In this document: positions 34,281 to 44,279 of the stretch, piece after piece
Numbering within the stretch: the stretch's first letter is position 1
Layout: the number at the start of each line of letters is the position of its first letter
Source of the DNA: an uncultured Lachnospiraceae bacterium
Lineage (GTDB): Bacteria; Bacillota; Clostridia; Lachnospirales; Lachnospiraceae
Assembly (NCBI GenBank): GCA_950097145.1
Contig: CATNCF010000009.1
Span: 1 to 64,000, forward strand
Direction: 5' to 3'
DNA length: 64,000 nucleotides
Translations under genes and position numbers: made by a program
Notes under the pieces: model-generated
The model's database searches: none
The model's input: only the letters and a program-made list of their open reading frames with translations
What the model was told of the DNA's origin: nothing

Positions 34281-35579
34281 TTATCTCAGTGTACTTCTAA
34301 TATTTTCTAACTCCTGCATGGGATCTGACAACTTCTTATAAATGGCGTCAATATGATCTGTTACATTTTTTAAATAAGATACTTTCCCATCGTTTTCCGC
34401 CAAATAATAATTCACCTTGTCAGATACCTCATGCTTCGCAGAGAATACATCGATTGCATCCAGAAAATACGGGCTATGGGTCGTTATCACAATTGTCAAA
34501 TCAAATTTTTTCTGTAACAGCACAATCAATTCGGCATATGCAAGCTGCCACTCCGGATGTAAATGAATCTCTGGTTCATCTAAAACTAAAACATCTTTTT
34601 CCTTCAGGCTTCCATTCTCCAAAAGTTTTTTTATCAGAGCAAACGATTTTAAACCTGTGGATAAATTTTTTATATTTATGGGCCTGGCATATTGATTTGA
34701 ATTCAAGTAGTACTCTCTGTCCGGACTCTCAATAATCTCCCCTCCCACAATATTTTTAAGCATATCATAGACTTCGCTGAGTTTGTCTTTTACCAAAACA
34801 GTGTTAAATGCACTATCAAAAATATCTTCTTCCTCTCTGCGTAAATTTTTTATCAAATGGCTATCTGTGGTCTTCATTATAGCCCTAATATAACCAGATG
34901 ACATATAATCCACTACAAATGGATTATCTATATAAAAAGCCTGATGAATGAGATTAATATTAGAATCCCATTCCACACATGTATCTTCTTCAAAAGTGAA
35001 TTTTAAACTTTGTTCTTTTATGATAAGTTCAAGTTTTGACGTCACCGCTTCCTCAGACAAAGGGGATAATTGATTTTCAAATACCTGATTAAACCATCTT
35101 GTAATAACTTCTACCATGATTTTTCTGTCTGAAACATTAAGAATACTTTCTAATTTTTCAGAGCACTCTTCCACAAATTCAAAAGTAATATCTAAATCTT
35201 TAAAAAAATTTGGATAAGCATTGAGCAACTCTGCAATCGTTTTCCTGATATCTCTGACATTTCCATTTTGTACTTTTTTTATCACTTGTTCCGAAAATCT
35301 TCTACGCAAAGGTAATTCATATCTTCTTCTATATTCTACGGGACTAAGCCCGCTTTGAACTGCATAATTTTGCAAAAGCAGACTAATGATCTGGTCAATC
35401 TCATTATTTTTCTCCTGCTGAATTTTCTCTTCCATATTACTCATGGAATTAAAAATAGCAAATATGAGTTTCCCTATTGTACTCTTTCCAGTATTATTTT
35501 CTCCGGCAATCACAGTAATCCCGTCAATATCTATATCTGCCTCTCTGATTTTCGCCACATTATTTATTTTTAACTGCAT
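34281..35579 (-). CDS. AAA/ABC-type ATPase (OLD/AAA_21-like)
   Basis: About 432 residues. The N-terminus MQLKINNVAKIREADIDIDGITVIAGENNTGKST has the Walker A motif (26-34) of the SMC/OLD-like class. A long helical insertion (about 60-280) follows, then a signature-like NLSTGLKSFALI, Walker B DVLVLDEPEIHLHPEW (Asp334, Glu335) and the switch His in VITTHSPYFLDAI. Such single-chain ATPases drive many phage-defence systems as partners of a nuclease or other effector. No TOPRIM domain is present, unlike OLD proteins. The ATG at 35579 follows GTGGAG. Low GC relative to neighbours suggests transfer. Confidence 0.88.
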   Translation of the reverse strand: MQLKINNVAKIREADIDIDGITVIAGENNTGKSTIGKLIFAIFNSMSNMEEKIQQEKNNEIDQIISLLLQNYAVQSGLSPVEYRRRYELPLRRRFSEQVIKKVQNGNVRDIRKTIAELLNAYPNFFKDLDITFEFVEECSEKLESILNVSDRKIMVEVITRWFNQVFENQLSPLSEEAVTSKLELIIKEQSLKFTFEEDTCVEWDSNINLIHQAFYIDNPFVVDYMSSGYIRAIMKTTDSHLIKNLRREEEDIFDSAFNTVLVKDKLSEVYDMLKNIVGGEIIESPDREYYLNSNQYARPINIKNLSTGLKSFALIKKLLENGSLKEKDVLVLDEPEIHLHPEWQLAYAELIVLLQKKFDLTIVITTHSPYFLDAIDVFSAKHEVSDKVNYYLAENDGKVSYLKNVTDHIDAIYKKLSDPMQELENIRSTLR

Positions 35580-35846
35580 TTTTTTCTCCACTTTTATCGA
35601 TGCTATTAATAGAGTAAAAACTTGTGATTTACTCTTATTATCATTCTTCCAAAAACTTTATCAGTTTAATCAATAATTTTATTCTATCATATGAACTTAT
35701 GATTCTCAACAAAAAAGCATTCTTAATATCAACGAAAATATGCAATGTCCTGCTCCAAAATCACATAAAATAACCGTTCAATTTCCAAATAAAATTGAAC
35801 GGCTTAATTTTCATAACATATCAACTTCTCTTATACTTTTATAGTT
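35580..35846. other. AT-rich interval upstream of the ATPase
   Basis: About 270 bases, very AT-rich, without a supportable gene. It contains the ATPase promoter region and a hairpin CCGTTCAATTT/AAAATTGAACGG (35774-35802). Confidence 0.6.
35773..35803. terminator. AT-rich hairpin
   Basis: AACCGTTCAATTT and AAAATTGAACGG form an 11-bp stem with a short loop. It may end minus-strand transcripts that pass the tRNA gene. Confidence 0.5.
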
Positions 35847-35877
35847 AAAACGGATGGAGAAGGATTCGATCCGTTTT
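35847..35877 (-). terminator. Hairpin downstream of tRNA-Tyr
   Basis: AAAACGGAT (35847-35855) and ATCCGTTTT (35869-35877) form a 9-bp stem; on the minus strand it is followed by TTTTAACTAT. It was made in part from a copy of the tRNA 3' end. Confidence 0.55.
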
Positions 35878-35965
35878 GGTTTTATCCTACTTATCTTAAT
35901 GGATGGAGAAGGATTCGTCCGTTTTGGTTTTATCCTACTTGTCTTAATGGATGGAGAAGGATTCG
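35852..35965. repeat. Tandem copies of the tRNA-Tyr 3' end
   Basis: The 17-mer GGATGGAGAAGGATTCG, the 3' end of tRNA-Tyr, occurs at 35852-35868, 35901-35917 and inside the tRNA at 35949-35965. The intervals are 49 and 48 bases, and the sequence between them (CCGTTTTGGTTTTATCCTAC then TTATCTTAAT or TTGTCTTAAT) is also repeated. Confidence 0.85.
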
Positions 35966-36029
35966 AACCTTCGAAGGCGTCGCCAACAGATTTACAGTCT
36001 GCCCCCTTTGGCCACTCGGGAATCCATCC
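35948..36029 (-). tRNA. tRNA-Tyr (GTA)
   Basis: 82 bases folding into a class II tRNA with a long variable arm. The acceptor stem is GGATGGA with TCCATCC plus discriminator A; the anticodon stem-loop CAGACTGTAAATCTG presents GTA; the T arm contains GGTTCGAATCC. CCA is not encoded. Downstream lies a hairpin made partly from a duplicated tRNA end. Confidence 0.95.
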
Positions 36030-36116
36030 ATATGCAAAACAAATACTACTCTGTCTTGACCATGTCAAATTATAGCACATATTTCTTTGCCTTGCAAGTT
36101 TATTTTCAAAGTTTTT

Positions 36117-38222
36117 CTACTCTATTCCAATGTTTTTTAAAATAACCGCCGAATTAGGTGGAAGCGAAATATGCAGGCGTCCATTACTGACTTCATAAAA
36201 CTCCGGCTCCAGAGAATAGGACTCCGGTGTTGTAAACATGATTCTCTCTAATCTAGTTTTCCGCTCCATCCCAGCAGACCAGACTCTCCATACCATATCT
36301 CTCTGAACATAATCATTATTAACAACAATCACAAACTGCTGCAGGCGGTTAAAACGGCTATAACACAGAACCTGGTAGTCACCGCCCAGAAATTTCAGAG
36401 AACCTGTACGAAATGCTTCATACCTCTTGTGAATTCGAATAATGTCCCTGTGAAATGCTAAAAGTTCCTGATCCTCTTTTCCCCAGGGATAGGTTCTTCG
36501 ATTATCCGGATCTGTAAATCCCACTGCTCCTGCTTCGTCTCCATAATAAATGGTAGGCGCTCCAGGCCAGGTCATCTGAACAACCACCGCTTCTTTCAAA
36601 ACTCCTTTATTGATATCCTCCCCTGCCGCAGCGCTTCCCAGACTGTCCACTCTTCCCACTTTATGATTCGTCCGGGTAAGAAATCTGGAATGATCATGGT
36701 TAGAAAGTTCATTCATAGCGCATTGCAGGGAAGAAGTCATAAAACGGGTCATGTAATAATTCATAGCGCCCTCAAAATTCTGAAAGTTTCCAAGCATATC
36801 CTGCCTGTAACCGTCACTGTGTTTCTCCATACCCGTGAGAAACCAGGTCAAAGGCTCCATAAAAGCATCGTAATTCATTACCGTATCCCATTGATCACCC
36901 CGCAGCCATTCCACCGGATCTCCATAATGCTCGGCAAGAACAATTGCCTCAGGATTTGCTTCCCGCACAGCATTCCGAAAATCCCTCCAGAACTGATGGT
37001 TAAATTCCACAGAATGTCCCAAATCTGCCGCTACGTCAAGGCGCCAGCCATCCGCATTAAAAGGCGGAGATACCCATTTTCTTCCAATATCCAAAATATA
37101 TTCATATAAATCCTCAGAGCCTTCATAATTCAGCTTCGGGAGGGTATCATGCCCCCACCAGCCGTCATAGCTGCCATTGTAGGGCCAGCGGTTCTCATCA
37201 TGAAACTGAAAAAAGTCACGATATGGGCTGTCCGCAGAGATATAAGCCCCTGTGGCATATCCCAGTTCCTTTTCATAAATCAATTCCCGGTCCAGCCATT
37301 TATTAAAAGAACCGCAATGATTAAACACGCCATCTAAAATCACACGCATTCCCCGCTTGTGCGCTTCTTCCACCAATTGGGCAAACAATTCATTGCTTGC
37401 TTCAAGATTTCTCCGGTCTGAAACCCGTTTAATATATCTAGTAGCTTCCGTATTGTCTGTTGAACCAGGATTGAGTAATTCACCCTCGTCTACCACGATT
37501 TTCCCATAATGGGGATCAATATAATCATAATCCTGAATATCATACTTATGGTTGGATGGAGACACAAACAACGGATTAAAATACAATACTTCCACTCCCA
37601 AATCCTGTAAATAATCCAATTTCTGCATAACTCCCGCCAAATCCCCGCCGTAAAATTCTCCCACGCCAAATTCTGCCGGGCATTTTTCCCAATCTTCCAC
37701 CTGCTGGCTGTACACCTTAATATAATAGTATTCATTGGTCAGCACATCATTGGAAGGATCTCCGTTGTAAAAACGGTCAACCAGGATCTGATACATCACC
37801 GCTCCCTTTGCCCAATCAGGAATAGAGAATCCAGGCACAATGGTAAATGCATAATCCTGGCGGATCTCCGGTGAAACACCCATACGGTCATAATAACAAT
37901 GAAGCATCCCGGTAGCAATTTCAAAATAGTAACGATAGGGTTCTGTACCAAGCTGCACTTTTATCTGATAATAATCAAAAGCGCCTTTTGTTTCCTTCTT
38001 TTCCATAGGAATTTTCCCTTTGTCGCTGCGCAACCATACAATGTCCACATTATTTTTGGCAGATCGGAACGTTAGGGTCACCTCTTCATTTTCTTTTGGC
38101 TCCGGTGGATTTCTATAATCCTTCGTTCCATCGGCAAACAATGCATGTTTATGCAAAATAGGACGCATCAGCATCATATATTGTTGTCTCTGATTTAATT
38201 CATAGATCGAATATTCTTTCAT
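36117..38222 (-). CDS. GH13 alpha-amylase/neopullulanase-type enzyme
   Basis: About 701 residues, cytosolic (no signal peptide). An N-terminal beta domain (about 40-120, VTLTFRSAKNNVDIVWLRS) resembles CBM34-type domains of neopullulanases and maltogenic amylases. The GH13 barrel shows region I ILDGVFNHCG, region II NADGWRLDVAAD with the nucleophile Asp, region III VLAEHYGDP with the acid Glu and region IV LSNHDHSRF. It should cut alpha-1,4 or alpha-1,6 links in maltodextrin, pullulan or cyclodextrin. The ATG at 38222 follows GAGG by nine bases. Single gene with a hairpin upstream. Confidence 0.93.
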   Translation of the reverse strand: MKEYSIYELNQRQQYMMLMRPILHKHALFADGTKDYRNPPEPKENEEVTLTFRSAKNNVDIVWLRSDKGKIPMEKKETKGAFDYYQIKVQLGTEPYRYYFEIATGMLHCYYDRMGVSPEIRQDYAFTIVPGFSIPDWAKGAVMYQILVDRFYNGDPSNDVLTNEYYYIKVYSQQVEDWEKCPAEFGVGEFYGGDLAGVMQKLDYLQDLGVEVLYFNPLFVSPSNHKYDIQDYDYIDPHYGKIVVDEGELLNPGSTDNTEATRYIKRVSDRRNLEASNELFAQLVEEAHKRGMRVILDGVFNHCGSFNKWLDRELIYEKELGYATGAYISADSPYRDFFQFHDENRWPYNGSYDGWWGHDTLPKLNYEGSEDLYEYILDIGRKWVSPPFNADGWRLDVAADLGHSVEFNHQFWRDFRNAVREANPEAIVLAEHYGDPVEWLRGDQWDTVMNYDAFMEPLTWFLTGMEKHSDGYRQDMLGNFQNFEGAMNYYMTRFMTSSLQCAMNELSNHDHSRFLTRTNHKVGRVDSLGSAAAGEDINKGVLKEAVVVQMTWPGAPTIYYGDEAGAVGFTDPDNRRTYPWGKEDQELLAFHRDIIRIHKRYEAFRTGSLKFLGGDYQVLCYSRFNRLQQFVIVVNNDYVQRDMVWRVWSAGMERKTRLERIMFTTPESYSLEPEFYEVSNGRLHISLPPNSAVILKNIGIE

Positions 38223-38240
38223 AGGCCTTAACCTCATCAA

Positions 38241-38576
38241 AAATTAGTCTGTTATTACTATTCTATCTGATAATATCTGGTAAATCAACTGTTATTTCTA
38301 CGCTTTTTCTACATTTTATGATTGCTTACAGGAAATCAGAAAATTTTTTATAGTAAAAAAGGCAGCTTCATTCGCTGCCTTTTTAGGAGAAGGTATTTTT
38401 ACTATGGGGTGTAGCAAAAACTATATAATGTATTGGGGGGTTTTTACAATAAATATAGTACCACAGATTCCCCTATAAGTGTGCACAAACTTCACAAAAA
38501 TCATTATCAGTTTTTGTCTATATTATATAATCCTTTTTTCCTGTACCCCGGTTTTTCATCTGTGATTTTGCACAAA
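38241..38576. other. Intergenic region between amylase and ftsH
   Basis: 336 bases, no gene seen. It holds the amylase promoter region, the strong hairpin at 38355-38385 and an AT-rich stretch with a GGGGGGTTTTTAC run (about 38436-38448). Confidence 0.7.
38355..38385. terminator. Strong bidirectional terminator
   Basis: AAAAAAGGCAGC and GCTGCCTTTTTA form a 12-bp stem with a 7-base loop (TTCATTC) flanked by A and T runs. It probably ends the ftsH operon, about 190 bases after the ftsH stop. Confidence 0.8.
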
Positions 38577-40415
38577 TCATCCTTCAAACAGCGCTTCAAA
38601 CTCATCTCTGCTGATTTTTTCCTTTTCTAACAGAAGTTCCGCACATTTATGAAGAATCTTCTCATGCTCCTTAAGAATGCTTCTGGAACGCTCATAGCAT
38701 TCATCAATAATCCGTTTAATTTCCTGATCAATAATACCTGCTATATTCTCTCCATATGCCCGGGTGTGTGCCAGATCCCTCCCGATAAATACTTCGTCAT
38801 CGTCATTATCGTAATTAATCAGCCCAACATTCTCTGACATACCGTACCTGGTAACCATTGCCTTTGCCACACCGGTTGCCTGCTTGATATCCTGGGAAGC
38901 TCCTGTGGTGATATCATCAAAAATCATTTCTTCTGCCACTCTGCCTCCCAGGTCTACAATAATTTCCTGCAACATCCTTCCCTTCGTATTGAACATCTCC
39001 TCACGCTCCGGCAGAGGCATCGTATAACCTGCGGCCCCTACGCCTGTGGGAATAATAGACACAGAGTACACTGGCCCCACATCCGGCAGCACATGGAACA
39101 AAATGGCATGGCCTGCCTCATGGTACGCAGTAATCCGCTTTTCTTTTTCCGTAATGATCCGGCTCTTCTTCTCAGAGCCAATTCCAACCTTTACAAAAGA
39201 CTTGCGGATATCGCCCTGTATAATATATCCTCTGTCTTCTTTTGCAGCATAGATAGCCGCTTCATTGAGAAGATTCTCTAAATCTGCACCTGTAAATCCC
39301 GCCGTGGTCTGGGCAATCTGTTTTAAATCCACATCATCTCCCAGTGGTTTGTTTTTGGCATGAACCTTCAAGATTTCCTCTCTTCCGCCCACATCCGGAC
39401 GCCCAACATGTACCTTTCTGTCAAACCGCCCTGGGCGCATAATTGCCGGGTCCAGAATATCCACCCGGTTAGTTGCCGCCATTACAATAATGCCTTCATT
39501 GACGCCAAAACCATCCATCTCCACCAGAAGCTGATTAAGCGTCTGCTCCCTCTCATCATGTCCGCCGCCCATTCCAGTTCCCCGGCGTCTTGCCACTGCG
39601 TCAATCTCATCAATAAACACAATACAGGGGGCATTTTTCTTTGCCTCTTCAAAGAGATCCCGGACACGGGAAGCCCCCACGCCCACAAACATCTCTACAA
39701 AATCAGAGCCGGAAATACTAAAAAACGGCACGCCTGCCTCCCCGGCAACAGCCTTGGCAAGCAATGTCTTACCTGTTCCAGGAGGGCCCACCAGCAGAAC
39801 TCCTTTGGGGATTCTGGCCCCCAGTTTTGTGTATTTTCTGGGCGCACGCAAAAAATCTACCAGCTCCTCAAGTTCCTCTTTTTCTTCCTTAAGACCGGCA
39901 ACCCCGGCAAAATTTACTTTTTTATTTTCATCCGTGGACATTTTGGCACGGCTCTTGCCAAAATTCATCATTCTATTACCGCCTCCTGAAGATGCTGCCG
40001 CATGATTTGTCATCATAATATAGAAAACAAACAGCACGCCAAACAAAATCAGGGTAGGCAGCAGAGAAATCAGCCAATTTTCCTCCGGCATTTCCTGTAC
40101 TACAAAATCTTTAAAGCCATAAGATTTCATAGTCTCCTGAAGGGTATTAATATCTGACACATACAGAGTTCTCACCGCATTCCGTGAATCCCCTTTCAGG
40201 GTTACATCGGCCTGGCCGCTGGGAACCTCTCTGTTCTGAGAAATAACCACGGACACCACATGCTCTGTCTCCAAGTCTTCTTCAAACTGCGCATACGTGT
40301 AGACGGAATTCTGCCTAAAGCCAGAAGAACTGTCCCGAAATATCCAGAGCAGCGCAAGAATAATAATCACTCCGATATACAATCCGAATGCTCTGTAACG
40401 TTTTTGATTACTCAT
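38577..40415 (-). CDS. ftsH: ATP-dependent zinc metalloprotease FtsH
   Basis: 612 residues. Membrane helices at about 10-26 and 114-135 flank an extracytoplasmic domain. The AAA module has Walker A GPPGTGKT (210-217), Walker B IVFIDEID (265-272) and the [25 protein letters not shown]; the protease has zinc motif HEAGH (432-436). It degrades unfolded and regulatory membrane proteins as a hexamer. It is last in the spoIIE-tilS-hpt-ftsH series, 22 bases after hpt. The PVYSVSII and [18 protein letters not shown] stretches are standard. Confidence 0.98.
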   Translation of the reverse strand: MSNQKRYRAFGLYIGVIIILALLWIFRDSSSGFRQNSVYTYAQFEEDLETEHVVSVVISQNREVPSGQADVTLKGDSRNAVRTLYVSDINTLQETMKSYGFKDFVVQEMPEENWLISLLPTLILFGVLFVFYIMMTNHAAASSGGGNRMMNFGKSRAKMSTDENKKVNFAGVAGLKEEKEELEELVDFLRAPRKYTKLGARIPKGVLLVGPPGTGKTLLAKAVAGEAGVPFFSISGSDFVEMFVGVGASRVRDLFEEAKKNAPCIVFIDEIDAVARRRGTGMGGGHDEREQTLNQLLVEMDGFGVNEGIIVMAATNRVDILDPAIMRPGRFDRKVHVGRPDVGGREEILKVHAKNKPLGDDVDLKQIAQTTAGFTGADLENLLNEAAIYAAKEDRGYIIQGDIRKSFVKVGIGSEKKSRIITEKEKRITAYHEAGHAILFHVLPDVGPVYSVSIIPTGVGAAGYTMPLPEREEMFNTKGRMLQEIIVDLGGRVAEEMIFDDITTGASQDIKQATGVAKAMVTRYGMSENVGLINYDNDDDEVFIGRDLAHTRAYGENIAGIIDQEIKRIIDECYERSRSILKEHEKILHKCAELLLEKEKISRDEFEALFEG

Positions 40416-40437
40416 TATTGATGTTTTTTCTCCTTTC

Positions 40438-40971
40438 CTAATCTTCTATTTCAAGCTCTACCACTCCCACATAGGGAAGGTTGCGGTACTGCTGCTTATA
40501 ATCAAGGCCATAGCCTACCACAAATTCATCCGGTATCTCAAATCCGGTATAATCCACATGCACGTCGGTAACCCGGCGTTCCGGCTTATCCAGCAATGTG
40601 CAGAGGCGAAGGCTCTTTGGTTTCCTGCTTTTCAAATTTTCCAACAAATAACTCAGTGTCCTGCCAGAATCCACAATATCTTCCACCACCAGTACATGCC
40701 TGCCTTCGATATGCTCGTCAAGATCCTTAATGACTTTCACCACGCCGCTGGATTTGGTGCCGCTGCCATAGCTGGAAACAGACATAAAATCTATAGAAAC
40801 TGGTACTGTCAGCCTTTTTGCCAGCTCACAAGTAAAAAATACGCCCCCTTTCAGGACACTGACCAGATGTACTGATTCTCCCTGATAATATTTACTGATT
40901 TCTTTTCCCATTTTACAAATTCTTTTCTCTACTTCCTCTTCTGAAATTAACACGCGGACTTTTTCATTCAT
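40438..40971 (-). CDS. hpt: Hypoxanthine phosphoribosyltransferase
   Basis: About 177 residues. It converts hypoxanthine or guanine with PRPP to IMP or GMP. The PRPP motif is [17 protein letters not shown], and [25 protein letters not shown] and the C-terminal [23 protein letters not shown] are family-typical. The ATG at 40971 has GGAGGA seven bases upstream and overlaps the tilS stop by eight bases (ATGAATGA), showing coupling. In Bacillus the same tilS-hprT-ftsH order is found, and TilS and HprT can interact. Confidence 0.96.
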   Translation of the reverse strand: MNEKVRVLISEEEVEKRICKMGKEISKYYQGESVHLVSVLKGGVFFTCELAKRLTVPVSIDFMSVSSYGSGTKSSGVVKVIKDLDEHIEGRHVLVVEDIVDSGRTLSYLLENLKSRKPKSLRLCTLLDKPERRVTDVHVDYTGFEIPDEFVVGYGLDYKQQYRNLPYVGVVELEIED

Positions 40972-42352
40972 GTGCTGTTCCTCCATTTACTCGTACCTCT
41001 AAAATTCTTCTCGTATGCTCTGTCACCTTAACATCTTCACTGATGCGATAACCAATCACCCATAGAATGTGGGTATCATCTGCCAGAAGCAAAATCTGAT
41101 CCCGCTGATACCCTGGTACTTTTTCATCCACAAAATATTTTTTCAGTTTTTTTCGTCTGCCCTGTGCATCGATCACCAGGAAATCCTGTTCTTTTCGGGT
41201 TCTTATTCGCATAGTACCTTTTATTTTATCATAATCCATCCATTTCGTATACCTGTTTTTGGGAATTTCTTCATTTTGTGGGCAATTCTGGATTAACCGG
41301 GTCTGTATTTCATATCCATAAGGAACAGTCAGGAAACTTCCTTCCTCCGGCACCTTCCATTCCTGTTCCATATTTTTGCGCTGTTCCATTCTTCTTAAAA
41401 GTATTCCCTGATGGATCCGCTGCGCCCTCATATGTTCAGGAAGCATAAGGATTCTCCCGCTCTGCAGGCAAAACAGCTCCCGCATCTGTGTAACATGGAT
41501 TTTTGAAATATCACGGCTGCTTCCTGCTGCTTTTGCAAACGCCTGATACAAAACTCCCTGTAAAATCACTGGCTTTTCCTCCAGAATTTTTTCTGAAATA
41601 AAATATCCACCGTCCTCAGCAGTGACATATAAATCAAAAGCCCTGTCTGTCAATTCCCCGACAAGTTCGGCAGCCTCTTTCACAGCCGCGGCAGCCTGAT
41701 ACATATGGGCGGCAGCCCTGCAATTAATCTCCGACAATACTGGCATAACCTGATGGCGTATTTTATTCCGGGTATACAATAACTCCTCATTGGTCTTGTC
41801 TACGCAGCAGCTCTGGTTTCGCTCTGCCAAATATTTCTCAATTTCCTGACGTTCCACACATAATAGCGGACGGATAATCTTATCCCGCACAGGCAGTATT
41901 CCGCACAATCCCCGCAGCCCTGTTCCCCGTGCCAAATGAAACAGCATTGTCTCTGCACAGTCGTTCTGGTTATGCGCCACAGCCGTCTTATCCGCACCAA
42001 ATTCCCCCGCAGCCTGCTGGAAATACCCATAACGCAGTTCCCTGGCTCCCTCCTCCAGTGACATATTCCGTTCTCTGGCATATTCTATGGCGTCACAATG
42101 GAAAATTTTACATGGAATCTGATAACTCCCGCAAAATTTCTCCACAAATTCTGCATCCCTTTCACTTTCCCGTCCCCGGATTCCATGTTCCACATGGACT
42201 GCGCACAGCCTGATTTCAAGCTCCTTACTCAGTTCCATTAAAATCAAAAGCATACAAAGCGAGTCTGCTCCGCCGGATACTGCTGCAAGAACACAGTCTC
42301 CCTTCTCTACCATATGATACTCATCTATAAAATTTCTTACTTTCTTCTGCAT
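40964..42352 (-). CDS. tilS: tRNA(Ile)-lysidine synthase
   Basis: About 462 residues. It modifies C34 of tRNA-Ile(CAU) to lysidine so that it reads AUA. The PP-loop ATP motif is AAVSGGADSLCMLL (about 23-36), with VEHGIRGRESERDAEFV and AHNQNDCAETMLFHLARGTGLRGLCGI following; the C-terminal substrate domain is present (RTRKEQDFLVIDAQGRRKKLKKYFVDEKVPGYQRDQILLLAD). AGGAGA precedes the ATG at 42352. It lies 34 bases after spoIIE. Confidence 0.96.
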   Translation of the reverse strand: MQKKVRNFIDEYHMVEKGDCVLAAVSGGADSLCMLLILMELSKELEIRLCAVHVEHGIRGRESERDAEFVEKFCGSYQIPCKIFHCDAIEYARERNMSLEEGARELRYGYFQQAAGEFGADKTAVAHNQNDCAETMLFHLARGTGLRGLCGILPVRDKIIRPLLCVERQEIEKYLAERNQSCCVDKTNEELLYTRNKIRHQVMPVLSEINCRAAAHMYQAAAAVKEAAELVGELTDRAFDLYVTAEDGGYFISEKILEEKPVILQGVLYQAFAKAAGSSRDISKIHVTQMRELFCLQSGRILMLPEHMRAQRIHQGILLRRMEQRKNMEQEWKVPEEGSFLTVPYGYEIQTRLIQNCPQNEEIPKNRYTKWMDYDKIKGTMRIRTRKEQDFLVIDAQGRRKKLKKYFVDEKVPGYQRDQILLLADDTHILWVIGYRISEDVKVTEHTRRILEVRVNGGTAHE

Positions 42353-42386
42353 GTTTGTCTCCTGTATTATTTTATCACTCCGCAAA

Positions 42387-44237
42387 TCATTTTTCCCAGA
42401 TTCCAGTTACCAGAACTGTCATGTCATCTGGCACTTTTCCCGCTGTAAACAACAAAATCCTTTCCAAAATCTGTTTTGCCATCTGGCCTGGATTGTTGCA
42501 CTCAATGGTCTCTAAAATCTCCCGCATCGTTTCCTCTGGCATGGGAACCCTCAGATAATCCAGTACTCCATCCGAAAGAAGAACAACAAAATCTCCATCC
42601 TCTAACTGACGGCTGCTTTTTTCAATCTCTATCTGATGAAAAATACCTGCCGGAAGACTAGCAGAAGAAATACATTCTACTTCCTCCCCATGTTTAATAA
42701 AAGCCGCTGCCGCTCCTATTTTATAAAACTCACACGTTCCTGTATACAAATCCATAGAGGCAAGATCCACGGTAGAGAAAATCCCGTCTTCTCCCTGGAT
42801 AACCATTGCAGAATTCATCATACGAATTGCTGTTTCTTTCTGAAAACCGGACTCTAAAAACTTCTCTATTAACTCTATCACCATTTCACTTTCCTTACAA
42901 GCATTGATTCCCGAACCCATGCCGTCCGACAACGCCATAACACATTCTCCCCTTTCCAATTCCAGGAAAGAAAAGCTGTCGCCCGATACCTGTGCATGGT
43001 CTTTTGTGAGTCTTGCAACCCCTTGCAGAACATGAAACAGTGTATCTTCCTCAAAGGTGAGAAACACTTCTTCCTTTCCCACCAGAGTCCGGGTATATTT
43101 TCCTGGAACCATATCACGTTTCAGCCCCTGGCTTGCCGCCTTTGCCAGTTCTTTTATAGGCACACAGTTCCCCCATTTTGATGACGCCTTAATCTGCAGA
43201 GACAGTTTTTCATTATGGCGCTGGTACAAATGAATTTGTTTTACCTGGATTCCCCGCTCCTTTAGGCGGTATTTAACAGAAGACAGGAGACGCGCTTCCT
43301 GCTGGCTTACATCCCGGTATTCCCTGGCGCAGTCCTCCATAATATAAGCCATGGCGTCAAGCTGCTCTGCAATGATCCCCCTATTTTCCAGCAAACGATT
43401 ATACCAGGCAAGATTCAGCCTTGCCTTTTCAAATATCCCTACCGCCTCCTCCACAATACTGTCCGAATATGGACAGCAGCCTGCCAGTTCTCGGTGCACT
43501 TCCTCCTCTGCACTTCCCCGCTTCTGTATGGAGTGAAACAATCGGAAAAAAAGTTCATACATAGGACTGGTTTCCTCCTGCCAGCAGATGGCGCACTGGT
43601 CGCAGCTCATACAGATTTTTCCTGTAATTTCCTGCTGCATCTTTCCCATTTCTTCCGGTTCAAATTCCCTTTTCATCCCTTCCATTTGAGAGAAAATCCG
43701 AGAAAGTCCGCTGAAAGATCTAGCATACGTCTGAAGCTTTTCTCCATGCTCCGGCGCTGTCTGTCCAGTATCTTTCTTTCCAAAAACATAGAGCAGTCTT
43801 TCTTCCAAAAAGATATGGACAACGGGAGACAATACCAATACCAGGGTATATACCAGGACAGCTTCCAATACTCCCATCCATATTGCTGCCCGGTTCCGTA
43901 TCAGCAGCAATTCTCCTGCCATGGTAAGCAGAAGTACACTGACGGCCGCCGCACCTGCCCCCACATAAATGCGGCAGCTTTTATAAGCCCATTCTGCCAG
44001 TTTCACTACCACTCCTGTAATCAGCAGAACCATTGTGTACTTGGCCATCGCCTGCACCGAGGTAAACAATGCCATTCCAAAAATACTGAAAATTAATAGC
44101 AGCGTTTTATTCACTTCTTCCATGCAAACCGCAGCAAACACACCCGGTATCAACGGATAACACCCGGCAAACTCCGCTCTGGCTGCAATTGCTGCTGCAA
44201 AATACAATGCAATTTCTTTCCATTTCCTTCTATTCAT
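42387..44237 (-). CDS. spoIIE: Stage II sporulation protein E phosphatase
   Basis: 616 residues, shorter than the 827 of Bacillus. The N-terminal third (about 10-165) is hydrophobic with several membrane helices; a Cys-rich regulatory part follows (ICMSCDQCAICW); the C-terminal PP2C domain (about 405-616) contains ALSDGMGSGINACKES, FSTVDLASMDLYTGTCEFYKIGAAA and FVVLLSDGVLDYL with metal-binding Asp residues. It dephosphorylates the anti-anti-sigma factor SpoIIAA to activate SigF in the forespore and takes part in asymmetric division. The loss is mainly in the membrane part. A Spo0A-type promoter lies upstream. Confidence 0.95.
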   Translation of the reverse strand: MNRRKWKEIALYFAAAIAARAEFAGCYPLIPGVFAAVCMEEVNKTLLLIFSIFGMALFTSVQAMAKYTMVLLITGVVVKLAEWAYKSCRIYVGAGAAAVSVLLLTMAGELLLIRNRAAIWMGVLEAVLVYTLVLVLSPVVHIFLEERLLYVFGKKDTGQTAPEHGEKLQTYARSFSGLSRIFSQMEGMKREFEPEEMGKMQQEITGKICMSCDQCAICWQEETSPMYELFFRLFHSIQKRGSAEEEVHRELAGCCPYSDSIVEEAVGIFEKARLNLAWYNRLLENRGIIAEQLDAMAYIMEDCAREYRDVSQQEARLLSSVKYRLKERGIQVKQIHLYQRHNEKLSLQIKASSKWGNCVPIKELAKAASQGLKRDMVPGKYTRTLVGKEEVFLTFEEDTLFHVLQGVARLTKDHAQVSGDSFSFLELERGECVMALSDGMGSGINACKESEMVIELIEKFLESGFQKETAIRMMNSAMVIQGEDGIFSTVDLASMDLYTGTCEFYKIGAAAAFIKHGEEVECISSASLPAGIFHQIEIEKSSRQLEDGDFVVLLSDGVLDYLRVPMPEETMREILETIECNNPGQMAKQILERILLFTAGKVPDDMTVLVTGIWEK

Positions 44238-44279
44238 CTCTTATCCTCCTTTTTCTGCCGCTCTCAGCGTGCAGGAGTT

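Noticed and set aside
35811-36080. 89-codon minus-strand reading frame with repeated IKTSRIKPKR segments
   Set aside because: It runs through tRNA-Tyr and the tandem copies of its 3' end. The peptide is a translation of tRNA and its repeats, with no ribosome binding site.
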